The notes beneath the pieces are model-generated. The model was not told the DNA's origin. It saw nothing but the letters and a program-made list of their open reading frames with translations, and ran no database searches. The position numbers were made by a program, and so were the translations under genes. A stretch of 64,000 nucleotides of DNA from Methylobacterium currus (GTDB lineage: Bacteria; Pseudomonadota; Alphaproteobacteria; Rhizobiales; Beijerinckiaceae), in NCBI RefSeq assembly GCF_003058325.1, contig NZ_CP028843.1, positions 1,169,501 to 1,233,500 on the forward strand, in the 5' to 3' direction. How positions within the stretch are numbered: the first letter of the stretch is position 1; each line of letters begins with the position of its first letter. Shown piece after piece: positions 17,640 through 26,570 of the stretch.

Positions 17640-18584
17640 CGGTGAGCCGTCGCCCGGCCCAGTCAGCTTCTAATTAGAACAACTAAAAACTGGTGGCAAG
17701 CGGCCTCCCTCGGGTCCGGTCGAAAAGCCCGCGGATTCATGTGCCTCGCCCCCCCGGGCAGTCGGTCCCGCCGCGCCGCCCCCCCCGCGATGGGTGATGG
17801 CGGTTGTCGGGGCGAGGTCGGTCCCAATGCCCAGACCCTGCCCAGCGGGTCGCGCGGACACTCTCTACTGCCCACGGATCTGCACGCTGCCGAGGCGCGA
17901 AGGCCGCATGCGAGAGGGCGCTCCCCTGCCGGCATCACCCGCTCGCCGACCCTGCCTTGGGCACGGCCCGACCCCGATTCGCGGAGGCCCGATCGACGCG
18001 GGAAGCCCTCCGCCATGCCGGAGCCCGGATCGGGCCGAAGCGGCCGAAGCCGGGCTCCCCCCGGGCGACAGCAGGGATCTCGACTATTGCGGGCATAATC
18101 CGCCTCCGAAACTACCGGTCATTAGACGGATCATGCGAACAGCACCTCTAGGCGTGGGTTTTTGCCCTTTCTTTGCTTGTTCTAACATAGATTTACATCC
18201 TCTAACGTCATTTTTATTTCTGATCTTATTTATTGTTAGCGCGTAAGATTGACGCTGCGTTATATGCATCTCGCACATGTAAGATCATGATTATTATGTT
18301 AGTTCATAACCGAAATCTAAGATGAGCCACGGTCACAATGTGGTGATTCTGCCACATTCTCCGACCAAGGGAGGCTTGGCATTCCGTTAGATCTTGGATC
18401 CGATTGATCAACTCGACGTCATGAAAGATTGTTCCGTCGCACCACATGAAGTCAGGTGCGGTTCGGCAGGGCCTGTGCGGCGGCCGAATCTTCGGGGGCA
18501 TAAGAGGGACATGGTCTCGAGGCCGAAAAGGTCTTCGGAACAGAGTCGTTCACCCCTTCCGGGTCCGAAATCTTGGAGGTCTCT
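17640..18584. other. Long non-coding region with an AT-rich island upstream of the porin
   Basis: About 945 bp with no convincing gene. Bases ~18150-18330 are strikingly AT-rich for this genome. An inverted repeat AATGTGG/CCACATT is at 18337-18343 and 18352-18358. The layout suggests an extended regulatory region and long 5' leader for the porin gene, possibly with a small RNA, but I cannot place a promoter with confidence. Confidence 0.4.
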
Positions 18585-20231
18585 ATGAAGCTCGTGAAGA
18601 GCCTTCTGCTTGGGTCGGCCGCTGGCCTGACCGTTGTCGCGGGGGCGCAGGCTGCCGATCTGCCGATCAAGAAGGCGGCGCCTGTCGAGTACGTTCGTGT
18701 CTGCTCGGCCTATGGCGCCGGCTTCTTCTTCATCCCCGGCACCGATACCTGCCTGCGCGTCTCCGGCCGCGCCCGCTTCGAAGCCGGCTACACCCAGAAC
18801 TTCACCCGCGGCAACAACGGCGGCGGCGGCGACCTGTCGGGCTACCGCGGCCTCGGCCGTCTGAACCTCGACGCCCGCACGCAGACCGCCTACGGCACCC
18901 TGCGCGCCTTCGTGCGCTTCGAGCTCGCCTCCCGCACCGGCGCCTACCTCACTTCGGGCACCGCCAACCGCGCCGCCAACGCCTTCCCGGCGCTCGGCGT
19001 CGACACGTTCAACCGCGCCCAGCAATACGTGAACGTCGACAAGGCCTTCATCCAGTTCGCCGGCCTCACCGCCGGTCGCGCGGCCTCGTTCTACGACTTC
19101 TACGCCCACGACTTCGAGATCATCGGCACCACGCTGGGCTCGGACGTCTCCTCCACCAACCTGCTCGCCTACACGGCCACCTTCGGCCAGGGCTTCTCGG
19201 CGACGCTCTCGCTCGAAGACCCGATCTTCCGCAAGACCCCGATCTTCGGCACCGGCACCGCCCTGGTGAACGGCCAGTATCAGGTCTTCAACTCCGGCAG
19301 CGGCAACTTCACCCCGGTCATCGCGTACAACGCGGCGGGCGTCCCGGTCGGCGTCGCCAACTACGACGTGGTCCAGCGCTCGCGCATGCCCGACTTCGTC
19401 GGCGCCCTGCGCTACGACGCCGCCTGGGGCTCGGCCCAGCTCTCGGCCGCCGTGCACGAGCTGACCGTCGGCAACGCCAGCACCATCACCCCCTTCAACG
19501 GCTTCCCGGCGATCGCCACCGGCGCCGCCGCGGCCCCGCGGGTGAGCAACGAGTACGGCTGGGCCGTGCAGGCCGGCATCAAGGCCAACCTGCCCTTCAT
19601 CGCCGCTGGCGACGCCCTCTACCTACAGGGTTCGTACGGTGAGGGTGCCAACCTCTACACCGGCATCTCGGCGTATAACGGCAGCTGGACCTCGAACGGC
19701 AACATCGCCTCGGGTGCCTCGTTCAACCAGTGGTACTCGGACGCGATCGTCGACCCGGTCACCGGCAAGATGAGCCTCGCGACCAGCTGGACTGTCGTCG
19801 CCTCGTACCTGCACTACTGGTCGCCCGAGTGGCGCTCGGCCTTCATGGGCAGCTACGGCGAGATCTATCACGGCCAGGCCGCCCGCAACAATCTGGCGCT
19901 GGTCAGCGGCCTCGCCAGCACGGGCGTCCAGCCCCTCGGCAACCCGTTCCTGGCCCAGTCGGCCTTCAACGCGGTGCTGCGGGACTCCAACCAGATCGTC
20001 GCCGGCGCGAGCCTGATCTGGTCGCCGGTGAAGGACCTCGATATCGGCATCGAGGGTCTCTACACCCGCCAGGCCATCAACAACGGCCGCGTGATCGACG
20101 CCAACAAGACCTCGGCCGTCCCGAACGGCGTCAACGCCGCCGGCCTGCCAACCCTCAACGGCGCGGTCCTGCCGACCACGACCGCGATCGACGGGTTCAA
20201 TGTCCGCATGCGCGTGCAGCGCGACTTCTAA
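18585..20231 (+). CDS. Rhizobiales-type porin
   Basis: A 548-residue outer membrane porin. The signal peptide (MKLVKSLLLGSAAGLTVVAG to AQA) is followed by ADLPIKKAAPVEYVRVC, the hallmark N-terminus of alphaproteobacterial porins. The body is rich in alternating aromatic/polar strands and ends in VRMRVQRDF with a C-terminal Phe, the usual BAM-complex signal. It would form a general diffusion channel. ATG at 18585 directly follows GGAGGTCTCT; a TTG at 18573 is in frame but overlaps that site. A strong terminator follows. The gene is monocistronic and codon use suggests high expression. Confidence 0.95.
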   Translation: MKLVKSLLLGSAAGLTVVAGAQAADLPIKKAAPVEYVRVCSAYGAGFFFIPGTDTCLRVSGRARFEAGYTQNFTRGNNGGGGDLSGYRGLGRLNLDARTQTAYGTLRAFVRFELASRTGAYLTSGTANRAANAFPALGVDTFNRAQQYVNVDKAFIQFAGLTAGRAASFYDFYAHDFEIIGTTLGSDVSSTNLLAYTATFGQGFSATLSLEDPIFRKTPIFGTGTALVNGQYQVFNSGSGNFTPVIAYNAAGVPVGVANYDVVQRSRMPDFVGALRYDAAWGSAQLSAAVHELTVGNASTITPFNGFPAIATGAAAAPRVSNEYGWAVQAGIKANLPFIAAGDALYLQGSYGEGANLYTGISAYNGSWTSNGNIASGASFNQWYSDAIVDPVTGKMSLATSWTVVASYLHYWSPEWRSAFMGSYGEIYHGQAARNNLALVSGLASTGVQPLGNPFLAQSAFNAVLRDSNQIVAGASLIWSPVKDLDIGIEGLYTRQAINNGRVIDANKTSAVPNGVNAAGLPTLNGAVLPTTTAIDGFNVRMRVQRDF

Positions 20232-20253
20232 GATCTCATAAACCCGAAGCAGG

Positions 20254-20284
20254 GGAGCCCCGGCGCGAGCCGGGGCTCCTTTTT
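20254..20284 (+). terminator. Strong intrinsic terminator of the porin gene
   Basis: A 10-bp perfect stem, GGAGCCCCGG (20254-20263) with CCGGGGCTCC (20270-20279), a 6-base loop and a TTTTT tract, 22 bp after the porin stop. Confidence 0.93.
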
Positions 20285-20306
20285 GTTGCGTCATCGATCG
20301 CGCAAG

Positions 20307-20333
20307 AAAAAAGGCGCACTCGATGAGTGCGCC
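20307..20333 (-). terminator. Intrinsic terminator facing the porin
   Basis: GGCGCACT (20313-20320) pairs with AGTGCGCC (20326-20333). On the minus strand it is followed by six T residues (20307-20312). It would terminate the minus-strand gene at 20546-20806 and insulate it from the porin. Confidence 0.85.
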
Positions 20334-20545
20334 TTGCAGGTGCCCTGGGTCTCGAAACTCAGGATGTCTTTGGCTTACCATCGTTGACAGCGTCATTCAA
20401 TCTCGATTGCCGCATCAGATGAAGAAATAACAATCGACGCGGCGAAACTCCGAGATCCGATACCAAGACCTAACATGACGGAACCGAAGACCTGACCCGG
20501 TCTCGGCCGGCGCGTCGGGGCCCGGGATCCGTGCCCCGCCCGGTC

Positions 20546-20806
20546 TCAGGCCCGCTGCTCCTTCAGGCGGCGGATGCACTTGCTGTAATATTGCGGCCAG
20601 CGTGGTCCTTGCGCCGCCTTGTCCGCCGGAGCGAGGGCGCGCCACTCGGCGCCGCATGTGCGCTGGCGCTCGCGCGCGGCAAGGCCGCGCAGACTGGGCT
20701 CCCGGCCCGGCGCGGCGCCGGGATCCGGCGCGCTCTGGCCGGGAGCCGCGGCGGGTGCGGCAACCAGGAGAACCGCCAGAACGGTGCGAAGAAGGAGAGA
20801 CGGCAT
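20546..20806 (-). CDS. Small secreted hypothetical protein
   Basis: An 86-residue protein with a clear signal peptide (MPSLLLRTVLAVLLVAAPAAA) and a mature part holding RQRTCGAEWRALAPADK and WPQYYSKCIRRLKEQ. Two cysteines in the mature part could form one periplasmic disulfide. Similar short proteins with a C-x-x-E-W...C-RLK pattern are, as far as I recall, common in Methylobacteriaceae; no function is known. It has its own terminator about 210 bp downstream. Confidence 0.7.
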   Translation of the reverse strand: MPSLLLRTVLAVLLVAAPAAAPGQSAPDPGAAPGREPSLRGLAARERQRTCGAEWRALAPADKAAQGPRWPQYYSKCIRRLKEQRA

Positions 20807-21086
20807 GGTCTGTCCATCGGGGCGGGCCCGCGGCGGAAGCGCCGCAATGTCGGCCGGCGCGGATCCGAGACTGCCACAGCCTGACGCAAGGACAAGAGGC
20901 GGGCCCCGTTATCTTGGCTCCCCGGGGCAGGGCCGGGGCCGCGACACCGGTGCAAGACCGGCGCAAGATCGTCGATTGAGACAACCTTCACCCTGTACAG
21001 GGTGGGCTCAGGCCTGTTTACCTCTTCGGGAAGCCCGATGCGCGACGGACGCACCCCGTCCCCGCCGTGCGAGAAGGACCAGCCGC

Positions 21087-21764
21087 ATGTCGGCCGTGAC
21101 GACGCCGCCGATCGACCTCTATTACTGGACGACGCCCAACGGCTGGAAAGCCTCGATCATGCTCGAGGAATGCGCCCTGCCGTACCGCATGGTGCCGATC
21201 AACATCGGCAAGGGCGCGCAGACCGCGCCCGACTTCCTGGCGGTGTCGCCGCACGGCAAGATCCCGGTCATCGTCGACCCGGACGGGCCCGGCGGCACCC
21301 CGATCACGGTGTTCGAGTCGAACGCGATCCTGCAATACCTCGCCCGCAAGACCGGGCTGTTCTACCCCGCCGAGGAGCGGGCCCGCATCACGGTCGACAT
21401 CTGGCTGTTCTGGCAGGCCGCGAATTTCGGGCCGACCCTCGGCCAGACCCACCATTTCCGCATCTACGCCTCGGAAAAGATCCCCTACGCGATCGAGCGC
21501 TTCACCGCCGCGACGACGAAGCTCTACGCCACGCTCGACGCACAGCTCGGCCGCCACGCCTGCGTCGCTGGGGACGAGTATACCATTGCCGACATGGCGA
21601 TCCTGCCCTGGGCCAAGCTCTGGGAGCGCCAGGGCCAGGACATCGCCGCCTTCCCGAACGTCGCCGCCTGGATCGACCGGATGAAGGCGCGCCCAGGGGT
21701 CCAGCGCGGCTTCCGGCTGAAGCCGGACCCGGAGGAGGCCCCACCAGGCAGGCGCGAGCCCTGA
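21087..21764 (+). CDS. Glutathione S-transferase family protein (YfcG/Ure2-like)
   Basis: A 225-residue protein with an N-terminal thioredoxin-fold domain (DLYYWTTPNGWKASIMLEEC, then PHGKIPVIVDPDGP and FESNAILQYLA, the gamma-glutamyl-binding Glu-Ser) and a C-terminal helical domain (EYTIADMAILPWAKLW). The TPNGWK motif is typical of the YfcG/Ure2 branch with disulfide-bond reductase or conjugating activity. ATG at 21087 follows AAGGACC; the longer upstream frame is not family-like. Single gene. Confidence 0.92.
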   Translation: MSAVTTPPIDLYYWTTPNGWKASIMLEECALPYRMVPINIGKGAQTAPDFLAVSPHGKIPVIVDPDGPGGTPITVFESNAILQYLARKTGLFYPAEERARITVDIWLFWQAANFGPTLGQTHHFRIYASEKIPYAIERFTAATTKLYATLDAQLGRHACVAGDEYTIADMAILPWAKLWERQGQDIAAFPNVAAWIDRMKARPGVQRGFRLKPDPEEAPPGRREP

Positions 21765-21807
21765 AGATCCAGGTGCGAGCCCTGACGACGTCCGCGGGGC
21801 TTGAGGC

Positions 21808-22332
21808 TCAGTTCGCGGCGGGCTTGACCGCAGTCGGCTTCGCCTTCGCGGGGGCGGCACCGGCCGGTGCCGGCGCGACCTGCGCGAACTCGTCGGGCGC
21901 CTTGGTCCAGGTCTGCGAGCCGCACAGGATCTTCAGCATGCAGCCTGAGATCGCGAGCTCGCTCGCACTCTCGCGGCTCACCGAGACGTCGTAGAGCTTG
22001 CCTTCCTCGGCATTGTAGATCTGGCCCTTGTAGGCGCCGTCCTCGGGCTTCAGCCCCTCCATCAGGGTGAGGCCGATCACCGGGCGGCTGCGCTTCTTCG
22101 GGTCGGGATTCTTGATGTCGGTGCGCGGCTGGCCCTGGTCGTTGAGAGGCGTCTTCAGCCACACCACCTTGCCGCAGGCATGGGCCGCACCCGGACCGCA
22201 TTTCTCGATCCTGATCTTGGCCCGGCCGTCCTCGGTGAGCCACGTCCCGGACGGGTCGCCGGCGGGGGCCGCCACGGCGACACCGGCGGAGAGCAGGGAG
22301 GCGGCAAGGGCCGGGATCAGGATCGAACGCAT
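21808..22332 (-). CDS. DUF2147 secreted protein
   Basis: A 174-residue protein with a signal peptide (MRSILIPALAASLLSAGVAVA) and the DUF2147 domain: GTWLTEDGRAKIRIEKCG, GKVVWLKTPLNDQG and GQIYNAEEGKLYDVSVS. The fold is a lipocalin-like barrel of unknown function. A Pro/Ala/Lys-rich tail follows. ATG at 22332 is preceded by AGGAG within a small palindrome. It is convergent with the glutathione transferase gene. Confidence 0.88.
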   Translation of the reverse strand: MRSILIPALAASLLSAGVAVAAPAGDPSGTWLTEDGRAKIRIEKCGPGAAHACGKVVWLKTPLNDQGQPRTDIKNPDPKKRSRPVIGLTLMEGLKPEDGAYKGQIYNAEEGKLYDVSVSRESASELAISGCMLKILCGSQTWTKAPDEFAQVAPAPAGAAPAKAKPTAVKPAAN

Positions 22333-22681
22333 GCAGGAGGCTCCTGGCTGTTCGCGCCGCTTATCGAGGCTCGAAGAGCCCGGGCGGCGGCGGCATCGGG
22401 CGCCGCCCGGCATGGGGCGGCGTAACCGAAAGGTCACGTTGCCGCGCAATAAGCCGGGTCTTTGGGGCGATTTTTCGGCCGTGTTGCGGCAAAGCCGCAA
22501 TCGTCGCGCGCGCCGTGCCCGCGCTTGAGGGGCGCCCGGCCCGCCGCTATAAGCCCGGCGCCGGGCGTCCTCATGGCCCCGGCGCGCGGGCGTTCGCGCC
22601 CGGTGCTGCCGGACCTCACCGGTCCGGTCCCGCGCGGCATCCCGCCGCCCACGCCACCGCTATTCTTCGAACGGACCTCCC
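22333..22681. other. Divergent promoter region between DUF2147 gene and ndk
   Basis: About 350 bp with no supported gene. It holds a 7-bp hairpin TTGCGGC/GCCGCAA at 22484-22500, which could be a regulatory structure in the ndk leader or an operator. Confidence 0.35.
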
Positions 22682-23104
22682 ATGGCCACCGAGCGCACCT
22701 TCTCCATCCTGAAGCCCGACGCCACCGCCCGGAACCTGACCGGCGCGGTCAACGCCGTGATCGAGGAGGCGGGCCTGCGCATCGTCGCCCAGCGCCGCAT
22801 CCGCATGTCCGACGCCCAGGCCAAGAAGTTCTACGAGGTCCATGCCGAGCGCCCGTTCTACGGCGAGCTCGTCGAGTTCATGACCTCGGGCCCGGTCGTG
22901 GTCCAGGTGCTCGAGGGCGAGAACGCCGTCGCGAAGTACCGTGAGGTGATGGGCGCCACCAACCCGGCCCAGGCCGCCGAGGGCACCATCCGCCAGAAGT
23001 TCGCCAAGTCGGTCGGCGAGAACACCGTCCACGGCTCCGACAGCCTCGAGAACGCCGGCATCGAGATCAAGCAGTTCTTCGACGAGAAGGACATCGTCGG
23101 CTGA
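22682..23104 (+). CDS. ndk: Nucleoside diphosphate kinase
   Basis: A 140-residue enzyme of standard length that transfers phosphate between NTPs and NDPs through a phosphohistidine. The active site His117 is visible in NTVHGSDS, with the N-terminal [10 protein letters not shown] and the Kpn-loop region intact. It is cytoplasmic and maintains nucleotide pools. It has a strong terminator 38 bp after the stop, so it is a single transcription unit. Confidence 0.97.
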   Translation: MATERTFSILKPDATARNLTGAVNAVIEEAGLRIVAQRRIRMSDAQAKKFYEVHAERPFYGELVEFMTSGPVVVQVLEGENAVAKYREVMGATNPAQAAEGTIRQKFAKSVGENTVHGSDSLENAGIEIKQFFDEKDIVG

Positions 23105-23141
23105 CGGTTTCCCCGCCCGGGAAACGCCGATAGGCTGAGAG

Positions 23142-23170
23142 CCCTCGCCGCGCCGCGGCGGGGGTTTTTT
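23142..23170 (+). terminator. Intrinsic terminator of ndk
   Basis: CCCTCGCCG (23142-23150) pairs with CGGCGGGGG (23156-23164) with one T-G wobble, followed by TTTTTT (23165-23170). Confidence 0.9.
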
Positions 23171-23185
23171 GATGGGGGACGAAGC

Positions 23186-25276
23186 GTGACGGCGCAGCCA
23201 CGGATCGAGCGGACGACCTCCACCTGCCCGCACGACTGCCCGTCGGTCTGCGCGCTCGAGGTCGAGGTGATCGACGGCGCCACGGTCGGCCGGGTGCGCG
23301 GCAACCCGCGCCACAGCTACACGGCAGGCGTCGTCTGCGCCAAGGTCGCCCGCTACGCCGAGCGCATCCACCACCCCGACCGGCTGACGCAGCCCCTCAT
23401 CCGCACGGGGCCGAAGGGCTCCGGACAATTCGCACCGGTCGGCTGGGACGAGGCGCTCGACCGCGTGGCGCACGCGTTTCGCGAGGCGGAGGCCGCGCAC
23501 GGGCCGGAAGCGGTCTGGCCCTATTATTATGCCGGCACGATGGGGCTGGTGATGCGCGACGGCATCAACCGCCTGCGCCACGCCAAGGGCTATTCGGGCC
23601 AGTACTCGACCATCTGCACCACGCTCGCCTGGTCGGGCTACATCGCCGGCACCGGCCGCCTCGGCGGGGTCGACCCGCGCGAGATCGCCGAGAGCGACTG
23701 CGTGGTGATCTGGGGCACCAACCCGGTGCACACCCAGGTCAACCTGATGACCCACGTCCAGGCCGCCCGGAAGAACCGGGGCGCCAAGGTGGTCGTCGTC
23801 GACATCTACGACAACCCGACGATGCGCCAGGCCGACCTCGCCCTGCTGCTGCGACCGGGCACCGACGGGGCGCTCGCCTGCGCGGTGATGCACGTGCTGT
23901 TTCGCGATGGCCTGGCCGACCGCGACTACATGGCCCGCTACACCGATAGCCCGGAGGAGCTGGAGGCGCATCTCCAGACCCGCGACCCGGACTGGGCCGC
24001 CGCGATCACCGGCCTGAACGTCGAGGAGATCGAGCGCTTCGCCCACCTCGTCGGGCAAACGAAGAACACCTTCTTCCGCCTCGGCTACGGCTTCGCCCGC
24101 AGCCGCAACGGCGCCGCCAACATGCACGCCGCGCTCTGCATCCCGGCAGTCACCGGCGCCTGGCAGCACCGCGGCGGCGGCGCGTTCCACTCCAACAGCG
24201 GCGTCTTCGGCCTCAACAAGCGCCTGATCGAGGGGCTCGACGTCGTCCGCCCCGGCACCCGCATGCTCGACCAGTCGCAGATCGGCCGCGTGCTCACCGG
24301 CGACCCGGAGGCGTTGCGCCACGGCCCGCCGGTGACCGCGATGCTGATCCAGAACACCAACCCGGTCTCGGTCGCGCCCGAGCAGGAGCTGGTCAAGCGG
24401 GGCTTTGCCCGCGAGGACCTGTTCGTCTGCGTGCACGAGCAGTTCATGACCGAGACCGCCCGCATGGCCGATCTCGTCCTGCCGGCCACGATGTTCCTGG
24501 AGCACGACGACCTCTATACCGGCGGCGGCCAGCAGCACATCCAGCTCGGCCTCAAGCGCATCGAACCGCCTCACCTGTGCCGCTCGAACCACGAGGTGAT
24601 CGTGGCGCTGGCCGATCGTCTGGGCGCCGAGCATCCGGGCTTTTCCATGAGCCCGCGCGCGCTGATCGACGCCACCCTCAAGGCCTCGCGCCGCGGCAGC
24701 CTGGCGGAGATGGAGGGGGAGGGCTTCCTCGACGTGCAGCCCGCCTTCGAGCGCGCCCATTTCCTCGACGGCTTCGCCTATCCGGACCGGCGCTTCCGCT
24801 TCAAGCCGGACTGGGCGAGCGTGCCGGTCGCCAAGGACGGGCCGCGCGGGCCGGCGATGCCGCCGCTCCCCGACCATTGGGAGGCGCCGCTGATGGCTGC
24901 GACAGCGGATCACCCGTTCCGCCTCGCCACCAGCCCGGCCCGCAACTTCCTCAATTCGAGCTTCACCGAGACCCCGACCTCGCTGGCCAAGGAACGCCAC
25001 CCGACGGTGATGATCCACCCGGAGGATGCCGGGCCGCTCGGAATCGGGGAGGGGACCTGGGTGCGCCTGTCCAACGAGCGGGGCAGCGTGACCTTGCGGG
25101 CGACGCTGTTTCCGGGCCTGCGCCGCGGCGTGCTGATCGCCGAATCGATCTGGCCCAACGACGCCTATCCGGACGGGCGCGGCATCAACACCCTGACGGG
25201 GGCCGATGCCCCGGCCCCGTTCGGCGGCGCCGCCTTCCACGACAACCATGTGGCGATCGCGGCCCTGCCGCTCTAG
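23186..25276 (+). CDS. Molybdopterin-dependent oxidoreductase with [4Fe-4S] cluster
   Basis: A 696-residue enzyme of the DMSO reductase superfamily. The N-terminal cluster ligands are Cys14, Cys18, Cys22 and Cys51 (CPHDCPSVC ... VVCAKV). The bis-MGD domains follow (VIWGTNPVHTQVN, MLIQNTNPVSVAPEQ, ADLVLPATMFLEHDDLYTGGG) and a C-terminal dinucleotide-binding fold (PARNFLNSSFTETPTSL). There is no twin-arginine signal, so it is probably cytoplasmic. No electron-transfer subunit or Mo-cofactor gene is adjacent. The substrate is unknown. GTG start at 23186, 15 bp after the ndk terminator. Confidence 0.92.
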   Translation: MTAQPRIERTTSTCPHDCPSVCALEVEVIDGATVGRVRGNPRHSYTAGVVCAKVARYAERIHHPDRLTQPLIRTGPKGSGQFAPVGWDEALDRVAHAFREAEAAHGPEAVWPYYYAGTMGLVMRDGINRLRHAKGYSGQYSTICTTLAWSGYIAGTGRLGGVDPREIAESDCVVIWGTNPVHTQVNLMTHVQAARKNRGAKVVVVDIYDNPTMRQADLALLLRPGTDGALACAVMHVLFRDGLADRDYMARYTDSPEELEAHLQTRDPDWAAAITGLNVEEIERFAHLVGQTKNTFFRLGYGFARSRNGAANMHAALCIPAVTGAWQHRGGGAFHSNSGVFGLNKRLIEGLDVVRPGTRMLDQSQIGRVLTGDPEALRHGPPVTAMLIQNTNPVSVAPEQELVKRGFAREDLFVCVHEQFMTETARMADLVLPATMFLEHDDLYTGGGQQHIQLGLKRIEPPHLCRSNHEVIVALADRLGAEHPGFSMSPRALIDATLKASRRGSLAEMEGEGFLDVQPAFERAHFLDGFAYPDRRFRFKPDWASVPVAKDGPRGPAMPPLPDHWEAPLMAATADHPFRLATSPARNFLNSSFTETPTSLAKERHPTVMIHPEDAGPLGIGEGTWVRLSNERGSVTLRATLFPGLRRGVLIAESIWPNDAYPDGRGINTLTGADAPAPFGGAAFHDNHVAIAALPL

Positions 25277-25402
25277 CGGTCGTCGGCCCTCGAGGCCGCA
25301 GCAGTGGCCGCCGCGGTCTTTCATCCCTGGTGTGGCCCGTCCGCCCTTGTGCGGGCGGGGAGTTTCGGCGTCCAACGGTCGAGCTTGACGACAAGCAGCC
25401 CA

Positions 25403-25774
25403 ATGGACCTCTTTGCCATGCGTCTCCGCACCTTCCTCGCCGCCGGCTTCCTCGCGCTCGGCGCCACCGCGGCTCTCGCCGGCGCCTCCTCGTCGCAGCT
25501 CGAGGCCTACCAGCCCGATCCGTCGCTGCGCACCGCGCCCACCTCGGAGCTCGAGACCCGGGTGCGCCGCGCCTGCGCCGTCGTCCAGGCCCGGATGCAG
25601 AACACCGCCGAGACCAGCTTCGAGCGTCCCTGCGGCTGCTACGCCCGCACGACCCTGCGCGCCCTCGACGCCTCCGAGATCGCGGCCTACCGGACCACCG
25701 GCTACTTCAACGACTCGGCCCGCGCCAAGGCGCTGGGCGCCATCGACAGCTGCAAGCTGCAGCGGCCGGTCTGA
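25403..25774 (+). CDS. Small secreted hypothetical protein
   Basis: A 123-residue protein with a signal peptide (MRLRTFLAAGFLALGATAALA) and a mature part with four cysteines (RRACAVVQARMQ, ERPCGCYARTTLRAL, IDSCKLQRP). No recognised domain. ATG at 25403 (MDLFA) or ATG at 25418 (MRLRTF) could be used; neither has a strong ribosome binding site. The four conserved-looking cysteines suggest a disulfide-stabilised periplasmic fold. Confidence 0.65.
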   Translation: MDLFAMRLRTFLAAGFLALGATAALAGASSSQLEAYQPDPSLRTAPTSELETRVRRACAVVQARMQNTAETSFERPCGCYARTTLRALDASEIAAYRTTGYFNDSARAKALGAIDSCKLQRPV

Positions 25775-25822
25775 GGCGGCGGGACGGCGCGGTCCTAAAT
25801 CTCACCCTGCTCCCATCCGCGG

Positions 25823-25942
25823 CCTCATCCTGAGGTGCGCGCATCGACGAGCCTCGAAGGAGACCTCCGGGAGTCGTCGGGATTTCTGGAACCCTCCTTC
25901 GAGGCTGTGCGATCGATGATCGCCCGGCACCTCAGGATGAGG
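25823..25942. repeat. ~120-bp inverted-repeat element, copy 1
   Basis: Perfect 16-bp terminal inverted repeats CCTCATCCTGAGGTGC (25823-25838) and GCACCTCAGGATGAGG (25927-25942) enclose a second inverted repeat GCCTCGAAGGA (25851-25861)/TCCTTCGAGGC (25895-25905). The symmetry continues imperfectly outside (CCCATCC / GGGTGGG). A related copy is at 34037-34152. No coding capacity. It resembles intergenic palindromic repeats found across Rhizobiales genomes. Confidence 0.8.
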
Positions 25943-25998
25943 TTGCGGGTGGGATCGAACAAGGTTCGGATATCCGCGCCCGAACATCCGACGTTCTT

Positions 25999-26436
25999 CT
26001 ACAACCTCGCCCGCGCAGACCGTGGCGTCGACAGCAGCAGGTGCGTCTCCGAGGTGGTCACACCCGGCACCAGGCGCACCCGCCGCAGCAGATCGTCCAG
26101 CTCCGGCAGGCTGCCGGCGGACACTTCCACCACGATGTCCCAGGTGCCGACCGTGGTGTGGACCGAGGTGATCTCGGCGAAGCCCTTGAGCGCGTCGATC
26201 ACGTCGCCGGCCTTGCGCCCCTCCACCGCGATCAGCGTGATCGCCCGCACCGCCGCCGGCTGGGCATCGGCCCGCAGGACCACCGTGTAGCCGATGATCT
26301 CGCCGTCTCGCTCGAGCCGGTCGAGCCGCGCCCGCACGGTCGCCCGCGACACCTTCAGGAGGGCGGCGAGTTCCGAGACCGGGCGCCGGCAATCATGCCG
26401 CAGCAGGGTGATGAGGCTCTGGTCGAGGGCATCCAT
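25999..26436 (-). CDS. Lrp/AsnC-family transcriptional regulator
   Basis: A 145-residue regulator with an N-terminal winged helix-turn-helix (LDQSLITLLRHDCRRPVSELAALLKVSRATVRARLDRLE) and a C-terminal RAM ligand-binding domain (FAEITSVHTTVGTWDIVVEV). These proteins sense amino acids and control their metabolism. It is divergent from the arginase/ornithine cyclodeaminase operon 135 bp away, so it most likely regulates that operon in response to arginine or ornithine (inference). The upstream frame to 26910 is antisense to arginase and was rejected. Confidence 0.9.
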   Translation of the reverse strand: MDALDQSLITLLRHDCRRPVSELAALLKVSRATVRARLDRLERDGEIIGYTVVLRADAQPAAVRAITLIAVEGRKAGDVIDALKGFAEITSVHTTVGTWDIVVEVSAGSLPELDDLLRRVRLVPGVTTSETHLLLSTPRSARARL

Positions 26437-26570
26437 TCCGGCATTGTGCGCGATCCGGCCTGCCAGACTGCGCGATCCGCTCGAGAAATCGATCAGTTTC
26501 CTGTGTTCAGAGTGACGCAGGCGCGCGCTACCGTCGGGCCTCGAGCAATGATCGAGGCGGGAGCGGGCGG

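Noticed and set aside
22616..25375. 919-codon minus-strand open frame over ndk and the molybdopterin oxidoreductase
   Set aside because: It lies antisense to two clearly recognised enzymes and has no family-like sequence.
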